From Synechococcus sp. JA-3-3Ab (GTDB lineage: Bacteria > Cyanobacteriota > Cyanobacteriia > Thermostichales > Thermostichaceae): a DNA stretch of 64,000 bases. The notes under the pieces are model-generated. The model worked only from the letters and a program-made list of their open reading frames with translations, made no database searches and was not told the origin of the DNA. The stretch is from NCBI RefSeq assembly GCF_000013205.1, contig NC_007775.1, positions 1,236,501 through 1,300,500 on the forward strand, in the 5' to 3' direction. Each line of letters starts with the position of its first letter. Positions within the stretch are counted from its first letter, which is position 1. Of this stretch, positions 53,848-62,875 are shown piece after piece. The position numbers and the translations under genes were made by a program.

Positions 53848-54864
53848 CAGCCTGTTAAGGGCTCAAGGGGTACAATAGCAGCACTTAGCAAACCAACTTC
53901 GGAAGGAGGATGGATTGATCAGTAGTAAAGAAGTCTTCACTATCTGCTCCATGCTATATTTCCCAATTCTGCAAAGCTGCCGAATAAAATGCTTCAATAC
54001 CGACCACATCATCTCAATGGGATTCAACTCCGGCGCATACACAGGCAGGTATAGGATTCGTGCTCCTGTCCCCCTAATCAATTCCTCAACTTCCCGACTC
54101 TTGTGGATATTTAAATTGTCCATAATCACAACCTTCCTCGCATCTAGCTTCGGACATAGCTCGCTTCTCAAAAACTCCAAAAAGTCTCCTTTCTTCATCC
54201 CACCCTTGATGACACGACAGCCAACTACACCTCTCAAGGAAATAGCTCCAATAACCGTATACTTTTCACCCTTGTATCTCTGACGATAATGATAAGCCCT
54301 TTGACCACGTAAACTCCGAGATACTCTCCACTCCATTCCCTCCCAGACTGCCGTCTGGTCGATGGCAATCAAATCCTCCGCTGGAATATTCCTGACTTCT
54401 TGACTATAAGCTAGTCGTTCCCTTTGCACCTCCTCTTCTTTGACTTTTGCACTGCGGTAGGTCTTTTTTTTTAGAGTCATTCCTTGCTTTTTCAAGAAAT
54501 TATGTATCGTGACGATGCTTACATTGATTCCTAAGCGCTCGCGCAACAGTTCTTGATACTGCCACAGGTAGAAGTCTGGGTGTTCTGTAATAATTGCCAT
54601 CACTTCCTGCCGATGTTGTTCCAAAATGCCCACTCGCTTGGTGCCTGCTTTCTTAGGGGCTAAATCTTGAGTTTGTTGGTACTGACGCACCCAGCGGTGT
54701 ACTGTTCTTTTGGTCACCATGAAGCGTTTAGCTACCTGGCGGATGGAGGTGTTACCTGCCTGATAGGCTGCTACAACTCTTTGCCGCAAATCCAAAGAAT
54801 GAGTCGGCATTCCTTTCTCTCCTTCCTCTTGAATACCTGTACCCTATTTTAAATTAAAAGGCTG
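53848..54864 (-). mobile_element. IS630-family insertion sequence, complete copy
   Basis: The 1017-bp element is flanked by TA dinucleotides at 53846-53847 and 54865-54866, the target duplication typical of the IS630/Tc1 group. Its ends CAGCCTGTTAAG (left) and CAGCCTTTTAAT (right, complement) are imperfect terminal inverted repeats. It carries one intact transposase gene. A second copy at 63700 onward differs at about three positions over 300 bases. The left flank is the crr6 remnant and the right flank is a truncated HEPN gene, so the two sides do not join into one gene. Confidence 0.9.
53863..54810 (-). CDS. IS630-family transposase
   Basis: The 315-residue protein begins with a helix-turn-helix (DLRQRVVAAYQAGNTSIRQV, MVTKRTVHRWVRQYQQ) and has the DDE catalytic residues in [22 protein letters not shown] and [18 protein letters not shown]. 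It appears intact and so may be active. GC content is visibly lower than in the host genes. Confidence 0.95.
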   Translation of the reverse strand: MPTHSLDLRQRVVAAYQAGNTSIRQVAKRFMVTKRTVHRWVRQYQQTQDLAPKKAGTKRVGILEQHRQEVMAIITEHPDFYLWQYQELLRERLGINVSIVTIHNFLKKQGMTLKKKTYRSAKVKEEEVQRERLAYSQEVRNIPAEDLIAIDQTAVWEGMEWRVSRSLRGQRAYHYRQRYKGEKYTVIGAISLRGVVGCRVIKGGMKKGDFLEFLRSELCPKLDARKVVIMDNLNIHKSREVEELIRGTGARILYLPVYAPELNPIEMMWSVLKHFIRQLCRIGKYSMEQIVKTSLLLINPSSFRSWFAKCCYCTP

Positions 54865-54866
54865 TA

Positions 54867-55135
54867 CTTATTTCCACGCCCAGCAGGCGGTGGAGAAATC
54901 GCTCAAGGCGGTCTTGTTCCTGCAACAGATCGAGTTCGAGCGCACACACGATCTGGTCAAGCTGGCGCGCCTGTTAGCGAATCGCGGCGTGACGCTGCCA
55001 GTCACGGAAAGCCAACTGCGCCGGCTGAACCCTTTTGCCGTCGCCTTCCGCTACGACGATTTGGAAATCACGCTCGCCTCTGACGATGATCTGACGAGCG
55101 TGGTTGCAGAGCAAAAAGGGCGTGGCCAGCAATAG
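54867..55135 (+). pseudogene. HEPN-domain protein fragment, truncated at both ends
   Basis: The frame begins directly at the IS boundary as YFHAQQAVEKSLKAVLFLQQ and continues EFERTHDLVKLARLLANRGV and FAVAFRYDDLEI, which is the middle of a HEPN (DUF86/HEPN nucleotidyltransferase-partner) domain. The first 15-25 residues are lost to the IS insertion. After about 55105 homology ends and the strand runs into tatC sequence. HEPN proteins are usually toxins or RNases paired with a MNT antitoxin; no partner is seen. Confidence 0.75.
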
Positions 55136-55435
55136 CCCCGAGTAGGCTGCCACCTTCACAGAAACGAAAAAATACTCCCCCGGCGCCAGTTGCAAAAAGG
55201 TAACCCCCCGAGCGGGCACCTCCGGCAGGGCGACAATGCGGTTCACCACGGCAAAGCAAGCGATGATGCAGATCGCCACCGCGATCACGCTGGCCAACAG
55301 GCGGCTGCGCAGCTCTTCCAAGTGCTCCATCAAGGTCATCTCGACCTCGTAGGGAAACTCCGGATCCCGCACCCGACCAGGCTCAGGGGCCGCCGCGGCT
55401 TGCTCCGGGGATTCGGTCTCAGAGGCAAGGGTCAT
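55113..55435 (-). pseudogene. tatC: TatC, N-terminal fragment only
   Basis: ATG 55435 starts a TatC N-terminus: the family signature EMTLMEHLEELRSRLLASVI, a first helix IAVAICIIACFAVVNRI, FLQLAPGEYFFVSVKVAAYS and the start of the next helix GLLLATPFLL. It breaks off near 55113, about residue 107 of the usual 240-260, where it joins the antisense of the HEPN fragment (the frame runs on to 54974 as a meaningless tail). TatC is the receptor of the twin-arginine export system, and a Tat-type substrate (11411-12535) is in this same window, so an intact copy presumably exists elsewhere. Confidence 0.8.
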
Positions 55436-55597
55436 GGGCCAAGGTGTAACGAGACGTTCCCCGCTATCTTAGCGCTGCCCCCTCTCCAGGGAAAAGCACT
55501 TGCCCAACACTCCTCGCCATTGGGCGGTGGCCCAAGCCCGTTAAGGGGATCCCGGGGCCTGAGCAGATGAAACTGGGAAGGGGAGCGGTTGCAGTTT

Positions 55598-56803
55598 TTA
55601 GCGCTTGCCCAAGCCCAGCGCCTTTTCCACCTGCTGGGCGGCATAGGCCATGGCAAAACAGCAGATGAAGTAGATTAGGCCGATAAAAAACAGCACTTCC
55701 CGCTGGGTGCCTAGCCAGTTGGGGTTGGTGAACACCACGCGCCCCGCCTGCAGCAGGTCGATGAGGCCGACAATGAACACCAGTGACGTGTCTTTGAAGA
55801 GGGTGAGGAACTCGTTCACCAGCGCCGGAACAGCTGCCCGCAACGCCTGGGGCAAAATCACCAAAGCGGTCACTTGAAAGGGGTTCAAGCCCAGCGCCCG
55901 TGCCGCTTCTAGCTGGCCCAGCGGGATCGACTGCAGGCCGCCCCGCACGTCCTCGGCCACGTACACGGCTGTAAACAAGATGAAGGCCACCTCCGCCCGG
56001 ATGATCAGGTTGACGCTGATCCCCCCCAGAAAGAAGGGCACCAACAGCCAGGCGGCAAACAGAATGGTGGTCAGAGGCACCCCCCGCACCAGCTCGATCA
56101 CCAGCGTGCAGAAGATCCGGATTACCGGCAACGCCCGATTGGCCCGGCCCAACGCCAGCAACACCCCAATGGGGAAGCCGATGATCATGGCGGCTGCCGC
56201 CAAGATCAAGGTCAGCAGCAGTCCAGACAGTTGCTCAGCCCGCACTGCCGGCCAATTGGGGCCCAGGTTGCCCAGCAGCAGCTCCAGACAGAGGGGCAAG
56301 ATCAGGGCCCAAACCCAGATGGAAGCCAGCCGCCAGGATTCCCGTCCGCGACTGAGGGCAATAGCGGCAAAAGTGACGCCAGAGCAAACCGCCAGCCACC
56401 CCTGCGACTGGGTTCCCAAAGGCAGGAACGCGGCTAAGCCCATAGCAGCTCCCAAGAGAATGAGGTAGTGCAGCAGCACACCGCCCCAAGCCCCCCCCGC
56501 TACCCCTAGGGTGGCCAGCACAATTCCCAACACCGCCCACACCCGCCACAGTTGGCTGCTGGGGTAGGTGCCGCTGGCAAAGATTTTCAGGTTGGCCGGG
56601 ATCACTTCCCAGCGGGCTTGGGTGAACGCCCAGTTCCAGAACAGGGAAATTGCCCAGGCCAACACCAAGGCGGAGACCAAGGTGAGCAAGGTGCTCAGCC
56701 AGGAGTCGAACAGGTTGCGGCGCACCCAAGCCAGAGGACTTTGTTTCTCCCTGGGGGGGAGTACCTTTTCTTCTACAAGGGGAGAGGAGAGACTGCTGGG
56801 CAT
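55598..56803 (-). CDS. Amino-acid ABC transporter permease (AapM/BztC/NatH type)
   Basis: The 401-residue inner-membrane protein has an N-terminal helix (LSTLLTLVSALVLAWAISLF), several helices over residues 80-200, and the binding-protein-dependent permease core at the C-terminus: LVIELVRGVPLTTILF, the EAA-like loop QLEAARALGLNPFQVTALVI, and VPALVNEFLTLFKDTSLVFIVG. The large central insert is characteristic of the Aap/Bzt/Nat group for polar and acidic amino acids. Its start lies three bases after the stop of the upstream permease gene. Confidence 0.9.
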   Translation of the reverse strand: MPSSLSSPLVEEKVLPPREKQSPLAWVRRNLFDSWLSTLLTLVSALVLAWAISLFWNWAFTQARWEVIPANLKIFASGTYPSSQLWRVWAVLGIVLATLGVAGGAWGGVLLHYLILLGAAMGLAAFLPLGTQSQGWLAVCSGVTFAAIALSRGRESWRLASIWVWALILPLCLELLLGNLGPNWPAVRAEQLSGLLLTLILAAAAMIIGFPIGVLLALGRANRALPVIRIFCTLVIELVRGVPLTTILFAAWLLVPFFLGGISVNLIIRAEVAFILFTAVYVAEDVRGGLQSIPLGQLEAARALGLNPFQVTALVILPQALRAAVPALVNEFLTLFKDTSLVFIVGLIDLLQAGRVVFTNPNWLGTQREVLFFIGLIYFICCFAMAYAAQQVEKALGLGKR

Positions 56804-56806
56804 GGG

Positions 56807-57979
56807 TTAGCGCTCCACCAATTTGACGCGGGCATTGAGCCAGTTCATGCCGTAGGAAACCACCAGGTTAAAGGTCAGGTAGGTGGCCATGAGGATGGCG
56901 AACATCTCCACCGAACGTCCCGACTGGTTGATGATGGTGCTGCTGATGTTGAACAGATCGGAAAAGCCAACGGCAATGGCCAAGCTGGAGTTTTTAATCA
57001 AGGTGAGATACTGAGTGTTCAAGGAGGGGATCATGATCCGCAGGGCCTGGGGCACAATCACCAAGCGAAAGGTTTGCAGCTCCGACAGGCCGACGGCCCG
57101 GGCCGCCTCCCACTGCCCCCGCGGCACCGCCAAAAAGGATCCCCGCACCACTTCGGCAATGTAGCAGCCGGTGTAGGTCACCAAGCCCAGCATCATGGCG
57201 GTAAACTCCGCCGAAAGCTGGATCCCACCCCGGAAGTTAAAGCGCTCCAGTACCGGGACATCCAGCCGCACCGGCGGCTCTGGGAAGAGCACCCAGCAGG
57301 CCACCGCCAGCAGCACCACCCCCGCAGCCACCCACAGGTTCCGCTGCCGGGATCCCAGCTCGGGTCGGCAGACTAGGAGCAGCTTGCGGATCCCCCACCC
57401 AGCCGCGATTACAATGGCCAGCGCGGGAACCAGCCAGCCGCTGGGATCCAACCCGGGCAGCTTCACTCCCCGCTGGTTGATAAAGACAAGCCCACCGATG
57501 GAGAGACTGTTGCGCACCCCCGGCAGGGTGAGGATCACCCCCTGGTACCAGAAGATCACGATCAGCAGCACCGGGACATTGCGAAAGATCTCGGTAACAA
57601 CGGTGGCCAGCTGGCGGGCCAGCCAGTTGCTGGAGAGGCGAGCCATCCCCAGGACAAAGCCCATCGCCGTCGCCAACACAATGCTGACTGCCGACAGCCA
57701 GAGGGTGTTCACCGCTCCCACCGCCAGAGCCTTCAGGTAGCTCTCGGAGGGGTCGTAGGGGATCAGCCCCTCGGTGATCCCAAAGTTGGCGGAGTTGTCC
57801 AGAAAGCGAAAGCCCAAACTGATGCCCAGGCGGCGCAGGCTGGCGAGGAGATTTTGGGCGAGGATCCCGAACACCAGCAGCACGGCCACGACAAAGGCCA
57901 CCTGCAGCAGAACTTTTAGGATGCGCTCATTCCGCCACCAGGGGGGGCGAAGGTGGGACTGGTCGGACAGAGAAGTCAT
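56807..57979 (-). CDS. Amino-acid ABC transporter permease (AapQ/BztB/NatG type)
   Basis: The 390-residue partner permease has LLQVAFVVAVLLVFGILAQN near the start, GAVNTLWLSAVSIVLATAMG, VTEIFRNVPVLLIVIFWY, and the coupling loop QWEAARAVGLSELQTFRLVI with PQALRIMIPSLNTQYLTLIK and LAIAVGFSDLFN. I chose ATG 57979 (MTSLSDQSHLRPPWW). It lies between the substrate-binding protein gene and the second permease, all on the minus strand. Confidence 0.9.
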   Translation of the reverse strand: MTSLSDQSHLRPPWWRNERILKVLLQVAFVVAVLLVFGILAQNLLASLRRLGISLGFRFLDNSANFGITEGLIPYDPSESYLKALAVGAVNTLWLSAVSIVLATAMGFVLGMARLSSNWLARQLATVVTEIFRNVPVLLIVIFWYQGVILTLPGVRNSLSIGGLVFINQRGVKLPGLDPSGWLVPALAIVIAAGWGIRKLLLVCRPELGSRQRNLWVAAGVVLLAVACWVLFPEPPVRLDVPVLERFNFRGGIQLSAEFTAMMLGLVTYTGCYIAEVVRGSFLAVPRGQWEAARAVGLSELQTFRLVIVPQALRIMIPSLNTQYLTLIKNSSLAIAVGFSDLFNISSTIINQSGRSVEMFAILMATYLTFNLVVSYGMNWLNARVKLVER

Positions 57980-58087
57980 GCGGGGCAAGCAAAAATTCAG
58001 AGCACAGCAGAGAATAGGGGATCCCTGGCCGGTACTGACCAACCGGGATCCCTGTCCCAGGGGGGGCGATGGCTCCCGGATTTGCGA

Positions 58088-59125
58088 TTAGCGGAAAGGC
58101 GGCGCGTACTGGATCCCACCTTTGGTGTAGGGCTGGTTCAAGCCCCGCGGCACGCCCAAGGGGGTCAGGTGGCGGTTGAAGATCTCGCCGTAGTTGCCCA
58201 CCGCCTTGATGACATTGACCACCCAATCCGGCTTCAGGCCCAGCAGCTCTCCCAGGTTGCCTTCCTGGCCCAAGAAGCGGCGAATGTCGGGATCCTCCGA
58301 CTTGAGGAACTCGTCCACATTGGCGCTGGTGATCCCCTTTTCTTCTGCATAGAAGAGGGCGTAGACCGTCCAGTTCATAATGTCGGAGAAACTCTCATCT
58401 CCGTGGGGAACCAGCGGCCCCAAGGGCTCTTTGGAGATCACCTCCGGCAAGATCACGTGGTCGTCGGGAGAAGCCAAGCTGGCCCGGCGGGAGATGAGGG
58501 CGCTTTGGTCGCTGGTGATGGCATCGCAACGGCCCTCTTCGTAGGCGTTGAAAGAGGAATCATCGCCGTCGAAGGTTACTGGCGTAAAGGCAATGCCACG
58601 GGCGCGGAAGGTATCCGCCAAGTTCAGCTCAGTGGTGGTGCCGGCAATCACACAGATGGTGGCCCCGTTCAGGTCTTCCAGCTTTTCCACCCCCAGCGAC
58701 TTCCGCACCATAAATCCTTGGCCGTCGTAGTAGGTGGTGGGGCCGAAGGTCACCGCCCACTCGCGATCCCGGGTGAGGGTCCAGGTGGTGTTGCGGCTAA
58801 TCATATCGACCTCGCCCGACTGAATCGCAGACTGGCGATTGGCCGCCGTCAGGTAGACGTATCGAACCTTGTCCGGATCTCCAAAGAGAGCGGCAGCTAC
58901 TGCCCGGCAGATGTCGATATCAAAACCCACATACTTGCCTTGGTCATCCAGGTTGCCGAATCCGGGCAGTTGGTTGTTTACCCCACAGATCAACTCGCCC
59001 CGAGCCTTGATGCGGTCGGTGAGCGGCCCCAGCTGCGCCCAAGCGGGAAGGGACTGCAGGCCCATAGACAACGCCAGTGCCCCGGCCAAGGGAGCCAATC
59101 CGTTCAAATGCTTTATCCAGTTCAT
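58088..59125 (-). CDS. Amino-acid ABC transporter substrate-binding protein (AapJ/BztA/NatF type)
   Basis: The 345-residue protein has a signal peptide (LAPLAGALALSMGLQSLPAWA), then LTDRIKARGELICGVNNQLPG, GKYVGFDIDICRAVAAALFG, VDMISRNTTWTLTRDREW, TICVIAGTTTELNLADTF and CDAITSDQSAL, the standard family 3 binding protein pattern. It delivers polar amino acids to the two permeases encoded downstream. ATG 59125 was used. The 260 bases to the divergent ATPase gene hold the promoters of both units. Confidence 0.93.
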   Translation of the reverse strand: MNWIKHLNGLAPLAGALALSMGLQSLPAWAQLGPLTDRIKARGELICGVNNQLPGFGNLDDQGKYVGFDIDICRAVAAALFGDPDKVRYVYLTAANRQSAIQSGEVDMISRNTTWTLTRDREWAVTFGPTTYYDGQGFMVRKSLGVEKLEDLNGATICVIAGTTTELNLADTFRARGIAFTPVTFDGDDSSFNAYEEGRCDAITSDQSALISRRASLASPDDHVILPEVISKEPLGPLVPHGDESFSDIMNWTVYALFYAEEKGITSANVDEFLKSEDPDIRRFLGQEGNLGELLGLKPDWVVNVIKAVGNYGEIFNRHLTPLGVPRGLNQPYTKGGIQYAPPFR

Positions 59126-59388
59126 AAAATTACCCCATGTCAATCCTCAAGATCTTCGTCGTCAACAGTCGTTCATACACGGCACTTCAACCGAGATACC
59201 GTGCCATTGGGTTACACTCCTGCCACACCCCACACCCCATAGAATGGTTTGCCATAGGCGCCTACGATTTTCTCAAAGCCTTACATGTCAGGGCGTATGG
59301 AAATGTTGCAGAGGCTACAGTTGTGGCTCGGCCAGTTCTGCCATGGTACCCATGCCTGCTTTGGTGAAACTTAGGGAGTCACCCACCC

Positions 59389-60177
59389 ATGCAAGGATCC
59401 CCGCACATAAGGTCTTCACTCTCTCCGCAAAGTGCAGCCAGCGCTGACATTATCCAATGCGAAGATGTTCACAAATGGTACGGCGATTTCCACGTCCTCA
59501 AGGGCATTACCACCCGCATCCGCCGCGGAGAGGTGGTGGTGGTCTGTGGGCCTTCAGGCTCGGGCAAGTCAACGTTTATTCGCACGTTGAACCGCTTAGA
59601 AGAACACCAGAGAGGGCGCATTGTGGTAAATGGCATTGAGCTAACCAGCGACCTGCGCAACATCGATGCCATTCGCCGCGAGGTGGGCATGGTTTTTCAA
59701 CAGTTCAACCTGTTTCCCCATCTCACGGTTTTGCAAAATGTAACCCTTGGCCCAATCCACGTGAAAAAGATGAAAAAAAGTGAGGCGATAGAGCGGGCTA
59801 TGGAACTGCTAAGCCGCGTGGGGATCGCCGAGCAAGCAGAAAAATACCCGGGGCAACTTTCGGGGGGGCAGCAGCAGCGGGTGGCGATTGCCCGCGCCTT
59901 GGCCATGAATCCGGCGGTGATGCTCTTCGATGAGCCCACCTCGGCCTTGGATCCAGAGATGATCAAGGAGGTGCTGGACGTGATGCGGGAGTTGGCCCGC
60001 TCGGGGATGACCATGGTGTGTGTAACCCACGAGATGGGCTTTGCCCGCGAGGTGGCGGATCGGATTATCTTCTTCGACCGCGGCAAGATCGTGGAGGAAA
60101 ACACCCCCCAAGAGTTTTTCAGCAATCCGAAAGAAGAGCGCTCCCGCCTGTTTTTATCCCAGATCCTTTCCCACTAG
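59389..60177 (+). CDS. Amino-acid ABC transporter ATPase (AapP/BztD type)
   Basis: The 262-residue protein has Walker [20 protein letters not shown], the Q-loop [17 protein letters not shown], signature [16 protein letters not shown], Walker [16 protein letters not shown] and the H-loop [16 protein letters not shown], all intact. It almost certainly energises the permeases encoded on the opposite strand, although it is divergently transcribed. The first 20 residues are a non-conserved extension. Confidence 0.95.
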   Translation: MQGSPHIRSSLSPQSAASADIIQCEDVHKWYGDFHVLKGITTRIRRGEVVVVCGPSGSGKSTFIRTLNRLEEHQRGRIVVNGIELTSDLRNIDAIRREVGMVFQQFNLFPHLTVLQNVTLGPIHVKKMKKSEAIERAMELLSRVGIAEQAEKYPGQLSGGQQQRVAIARALAMNPAVMLFDEPTSALDPEMIKEVLDVMRELARSGMTMVCVTHEMGFAREVADRIIFFDRGKIVEENTPQEFFSNPKEERSRLFLSQILSH

Positions 60178-60185
60178 CGAGTCCT

Positions 60186-61034
60186 TCAGAAGGGGGTGAG
60201 GCGTGCCAGAAAAGCCCCCTCCGGCTCTTGATAGACAATCTGCCCCTGCCAGCCGTTGGCGTGGGCACACTGCAGCAGGGTTTCCGGATCTACAAATAGC
60301 CAGGGAAAGGGATCCCCCCGCTGGCCGTTGTACTCGGCTACAAAGTTCACTACCTTGGCTTTTGCCTCGCTCCCTTCCTGCCAATCTTCTGAGCCACCTG
60401 CTTCGAGGTGGGCAGGAGCGGCCAGCTTGCCAGAGGGATCTTCCAAGTTTTCTAAACGCCCTCCCTCTTCTGCCGGCAGATTCCGCAGATCTGCGAGGTC
60501 GCTGGCATCGCTCAAATCGGTGGAATCCAGGAGCAACTGGCCAGTGGGCTGAACCCAGTGGCGAGCCAGGCGCAAAAAACGCTCCAAGCCCGACAGGGAT
60601 CCCGCCAAGCCGACGCCGTTCATCAGCAGGAGTAGGGTATCGAAGGGCTCTCCTGGCCCCGCCCAGTGGAAAAGATCGGCGGCAATGCGGCAACACACCC
60701 CCCGCTCTGCCATAATCTGCAAAGCCACAGGGGAGCGATCCAAGGCAGCCACGGCCAATCCTTCCTCCTGCAGCAGCAGGCTGTGGCGGCCCGTGCCGGC
60801 GCCGATGTCTAGCACCCGACCGCGGCATAGATCCAAAGCCATGGCCTCCACCTCCGGCAGCTCCTGGGTGAAGAACACCTCTGGGGAGACCACCTGGGGC
60901 TCTTCCGCCAACGGGATCCCCTCCAGGCCGTAGGCATGCAAGAGCAGGGATCCCTTGGCCTCTCCTCGGTGCCAGTCCCATAGGGCTTGCTCTAAGGGAT
61001 CCTGAAGTGGGTAATTCTCGACAGCCTTTATCAT
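60186..61034 (-). CDS. SAM-dependent methyltransferase, unknown substrate
   Basis: The 282-residue protein has the class I SAM loop VLDIGAGTGRHSLLLQEEGL (motif I), VAALDRSPVALQIM and FDTLLLLMNGVGLAGSLSGL (motif IV/VI). The C-terminal half (FPWLFVDPETLLQCAHANGW) is typical of small-molecule or quinone/antibiotic-type methyltransferases. It converges on the ABC ATPase gene, with the stops eight bases apart. Confidence 0.82.
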   Translation of the reverse strand: MIKAVENYPLQDPLEQALWDWHRGEAKGSLLLHAYGLEGIPLAEEPQVVSPEVFFTQELPEVEAMALDLCRGRVLDIGAGTGRHSLLLQEEGLAVAALDRSPVALQIMAERGVCCRIAADLFHWAGPGEPFDTLLLLMNGVGLAGSLSGLERFLRLARHWVQPTGQLLLDSTDLSDASDLADLRNLPAEEGGRLENLEDPSGKLAAPAHLEAGGSEDWQEGSEAKAKVVNFVAEYNGQRGDPFPWLFVDPETLLQCAHANGWQGQIVYQEPEGAFLARLTPF

Positions 61035-61062
61035 GGAAGGGGAAAGCTAAACCGTTGACCCG

Positions 61063-61278
61063 ATGGCCATCGTCGCCTTTCTTTACGGTGCCGCTATCGT
61101 CCTTTTGCTGATTGCAGCAGTGGTTTGGGCAACATCTCGGCAGTTCAATGTGGAGACCGAGACGCAGATCGGCACCTCGCCAGAAGAGCCCTCCGAGACC
61201 TCATCCGTTCCCATTTCCATTGTGGAGCAGCTAGAGCGCCAATACCGCAACAGCCCTTCCTACCGTCCCGATCCGTGA
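61063..61278 (+). CDS. Small single-pass membrane protein
   Basis: The 71-residue protein has one N-terminal membrane helix (VAFLYGAAIVLLLIAAVVWA) followed by a soluble polar tail ending RQYRNSPSYRPDP. Its size and shape resemble small subunits of photosynthetic complexes, but I do not recognise it. ATG 61063 is 28 bases from the divergent methyltransferase start. Confidence 0.6.
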   Translation: MAIVAFLYGAAIVLLLIAAVVWATSRQFNVETETQIGTSPEEPSETSSVPISIVEQLERQYRNSPSYRPDP

Positions 61279-61407
61279 CATACTCCCGCACTCATGCTGA
61301 TGCATAGTCGGAGATCCTTAGAGATCCTTGGAAAGATGACTTTTGAGGATTCCTGAGGATACAAGCAGTGTCTTTGCTGGCCAAAAGCTAGCGTTTTCTC
61401 TCTATAT

Positions 61408-62823
61408 ATGGTTGCCAAGTCTCCACCACCCATTGTCTACATTGCCTTGGGGCTATTGCTACTCTGGGGCGGTCATCGTGCTTGGCAGGCGGGCTATGTT
61501 CGCTGGCCGGAAGGCATTTCTCTACCGCCAGTATCGCTGCCAGGGTTGGGGGGTGGAGCACAAGATCTGCTCCTGACCAGCGGCGAGCGCACCTTGTTTG
61601 CCGATAGCAGTCCCGCTGCCGTTGCCGCTGCAGAGCTGTTGCGCCAAGGTAACCTCAGCGCAGCCATCTCGGTGTTGGAAATGGGTCTGCAAAGCAACCG
61701 CAACGACCCGGAAGCTCGCATTTTCTTGAACAACGCCCGCGCCCAGCAGCAAGGCAGTCCCTTGAGCCTGGCGGTGGTGGTGCCCATCTCCAGCAACCCC
61801 AACCGCGCCAAAGAGACCCTGCGGGGGGTGGCGCAAGCTCAGGAGGAGCTTTTCCAACAGGGGGGAATCGGAGGACGGCTGCTGCGGGTAGTGATTGCCG
61901 ACGATGGCGATAACCCTGAGCGAGCAGCAGCGGTGGCCAAAGCCCTGGTGGCGTAGCCTGAGATCTTGGGAGTGATTGGCCATAACACCAGCGATGCCAC
62001 CCTGGCTGCAGCCGAGGTTTATCAGCCTGCCGGCTTGGCGATGATCTCCTCCACCTCCACCAGCACTCGCATCAGCATGCTGGGGGATGCCATTTTTCGC
62101 ACCGTGCCCTCGGATCAAGTGGCCGGCACACAACTGGCCCGTTATGCTCTCAGCACGTTGCGGCTGCAAAGGGTGGCCATCTTCTACAACCCCAACAGCG
62201 CTTACAGTACCAGCCTGCGGGACGCCTTTGCCTCCACCCTGACCAGCGAAGGGGGCATCGTGCTGGCGGAGTTCGACTTATCGGCGTCGGACTTCAACCC
62301 CCAGGCCAGCCTGCAAAGGGCCGTCGGCCAAGGAGCCCAGGTAGCTTTTTTAGCTCCCACGGCTTCCGTAGCCGAAAAAGCGCTGGCCGTAGCCCGCGAG
62401 AACGCTGTAGCTGGTAAGCCCCTTGCTCTTCTGGGCGGCGATGTGCTCTTCAGCCTCACCACATTGCAAGAAGGGGGAGCAGCGGTAGAGGGCTTGGTGG
62501 TGGCGGTACCCTGGCATCCCCAGGTGCCGCGCAACCGCGAGTTTGCCCAGAAGGCAGCCCAGCTCTGGGGAGGGCAGGTGAGCTGGCGCACCGCTCTGGC
62601 TTATGATGCCACCCGGGTTTTCTTGCAAGCTTTCAGCCAAGGAGCCACCAGCCGCAGCGCTGTTCTCGCCGCCCTGGGCGACCCGAACTTCCGCTTGCCG
62701 GACGGCGCTTCCGGAGAAGTGCGCTTCTTGCCCTCCGGCGACCGCAATGCTCCCCATGTGCTGGTGCGGGTTGAGCCCGGCAACCGCTCCGGTACCGGCT
62801 ACGATTTTGTGCCTCTCCCCTAG
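61408..62823 (+). pseudogene. Amino-acid-receptor-like (LivJ/ANF) protein gene interrupted by an amber codon
   Basis: From ATG 61408 the product has an anchor helix (PIVYIALGLLLLWGGHRAW), a TPR-like stretch and then a type I periplasmic binding domain (LSLAVVVPISSNPNRAKETL). At 61954-61956 a TAG breaks the frame between KALVA and PEILGVIGHNTSDATLAAAE, after which the same frame continues for 289 residues to 62823 ([30 protein letters not shown]). A single C-to-T change from CAG would explain it. The two halves together would form one receptor of branched-chain amino-acid type. Confidence 0.85.
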
Positions 62824-62875
62824 GGATCCCGGCAGACGCTACAGTGGGGGATGCTCTCAATCTCCTCAGAATCGA

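Noticed and set aside
40270-62823. Stop-codon reassignment (amber as sense)
   Set aside because: Interrupted genes show TAG, TAA and TGA, two also have deletions or frameshifts, and intact genes here end normally in TAG. Decay is the simpler explanation.
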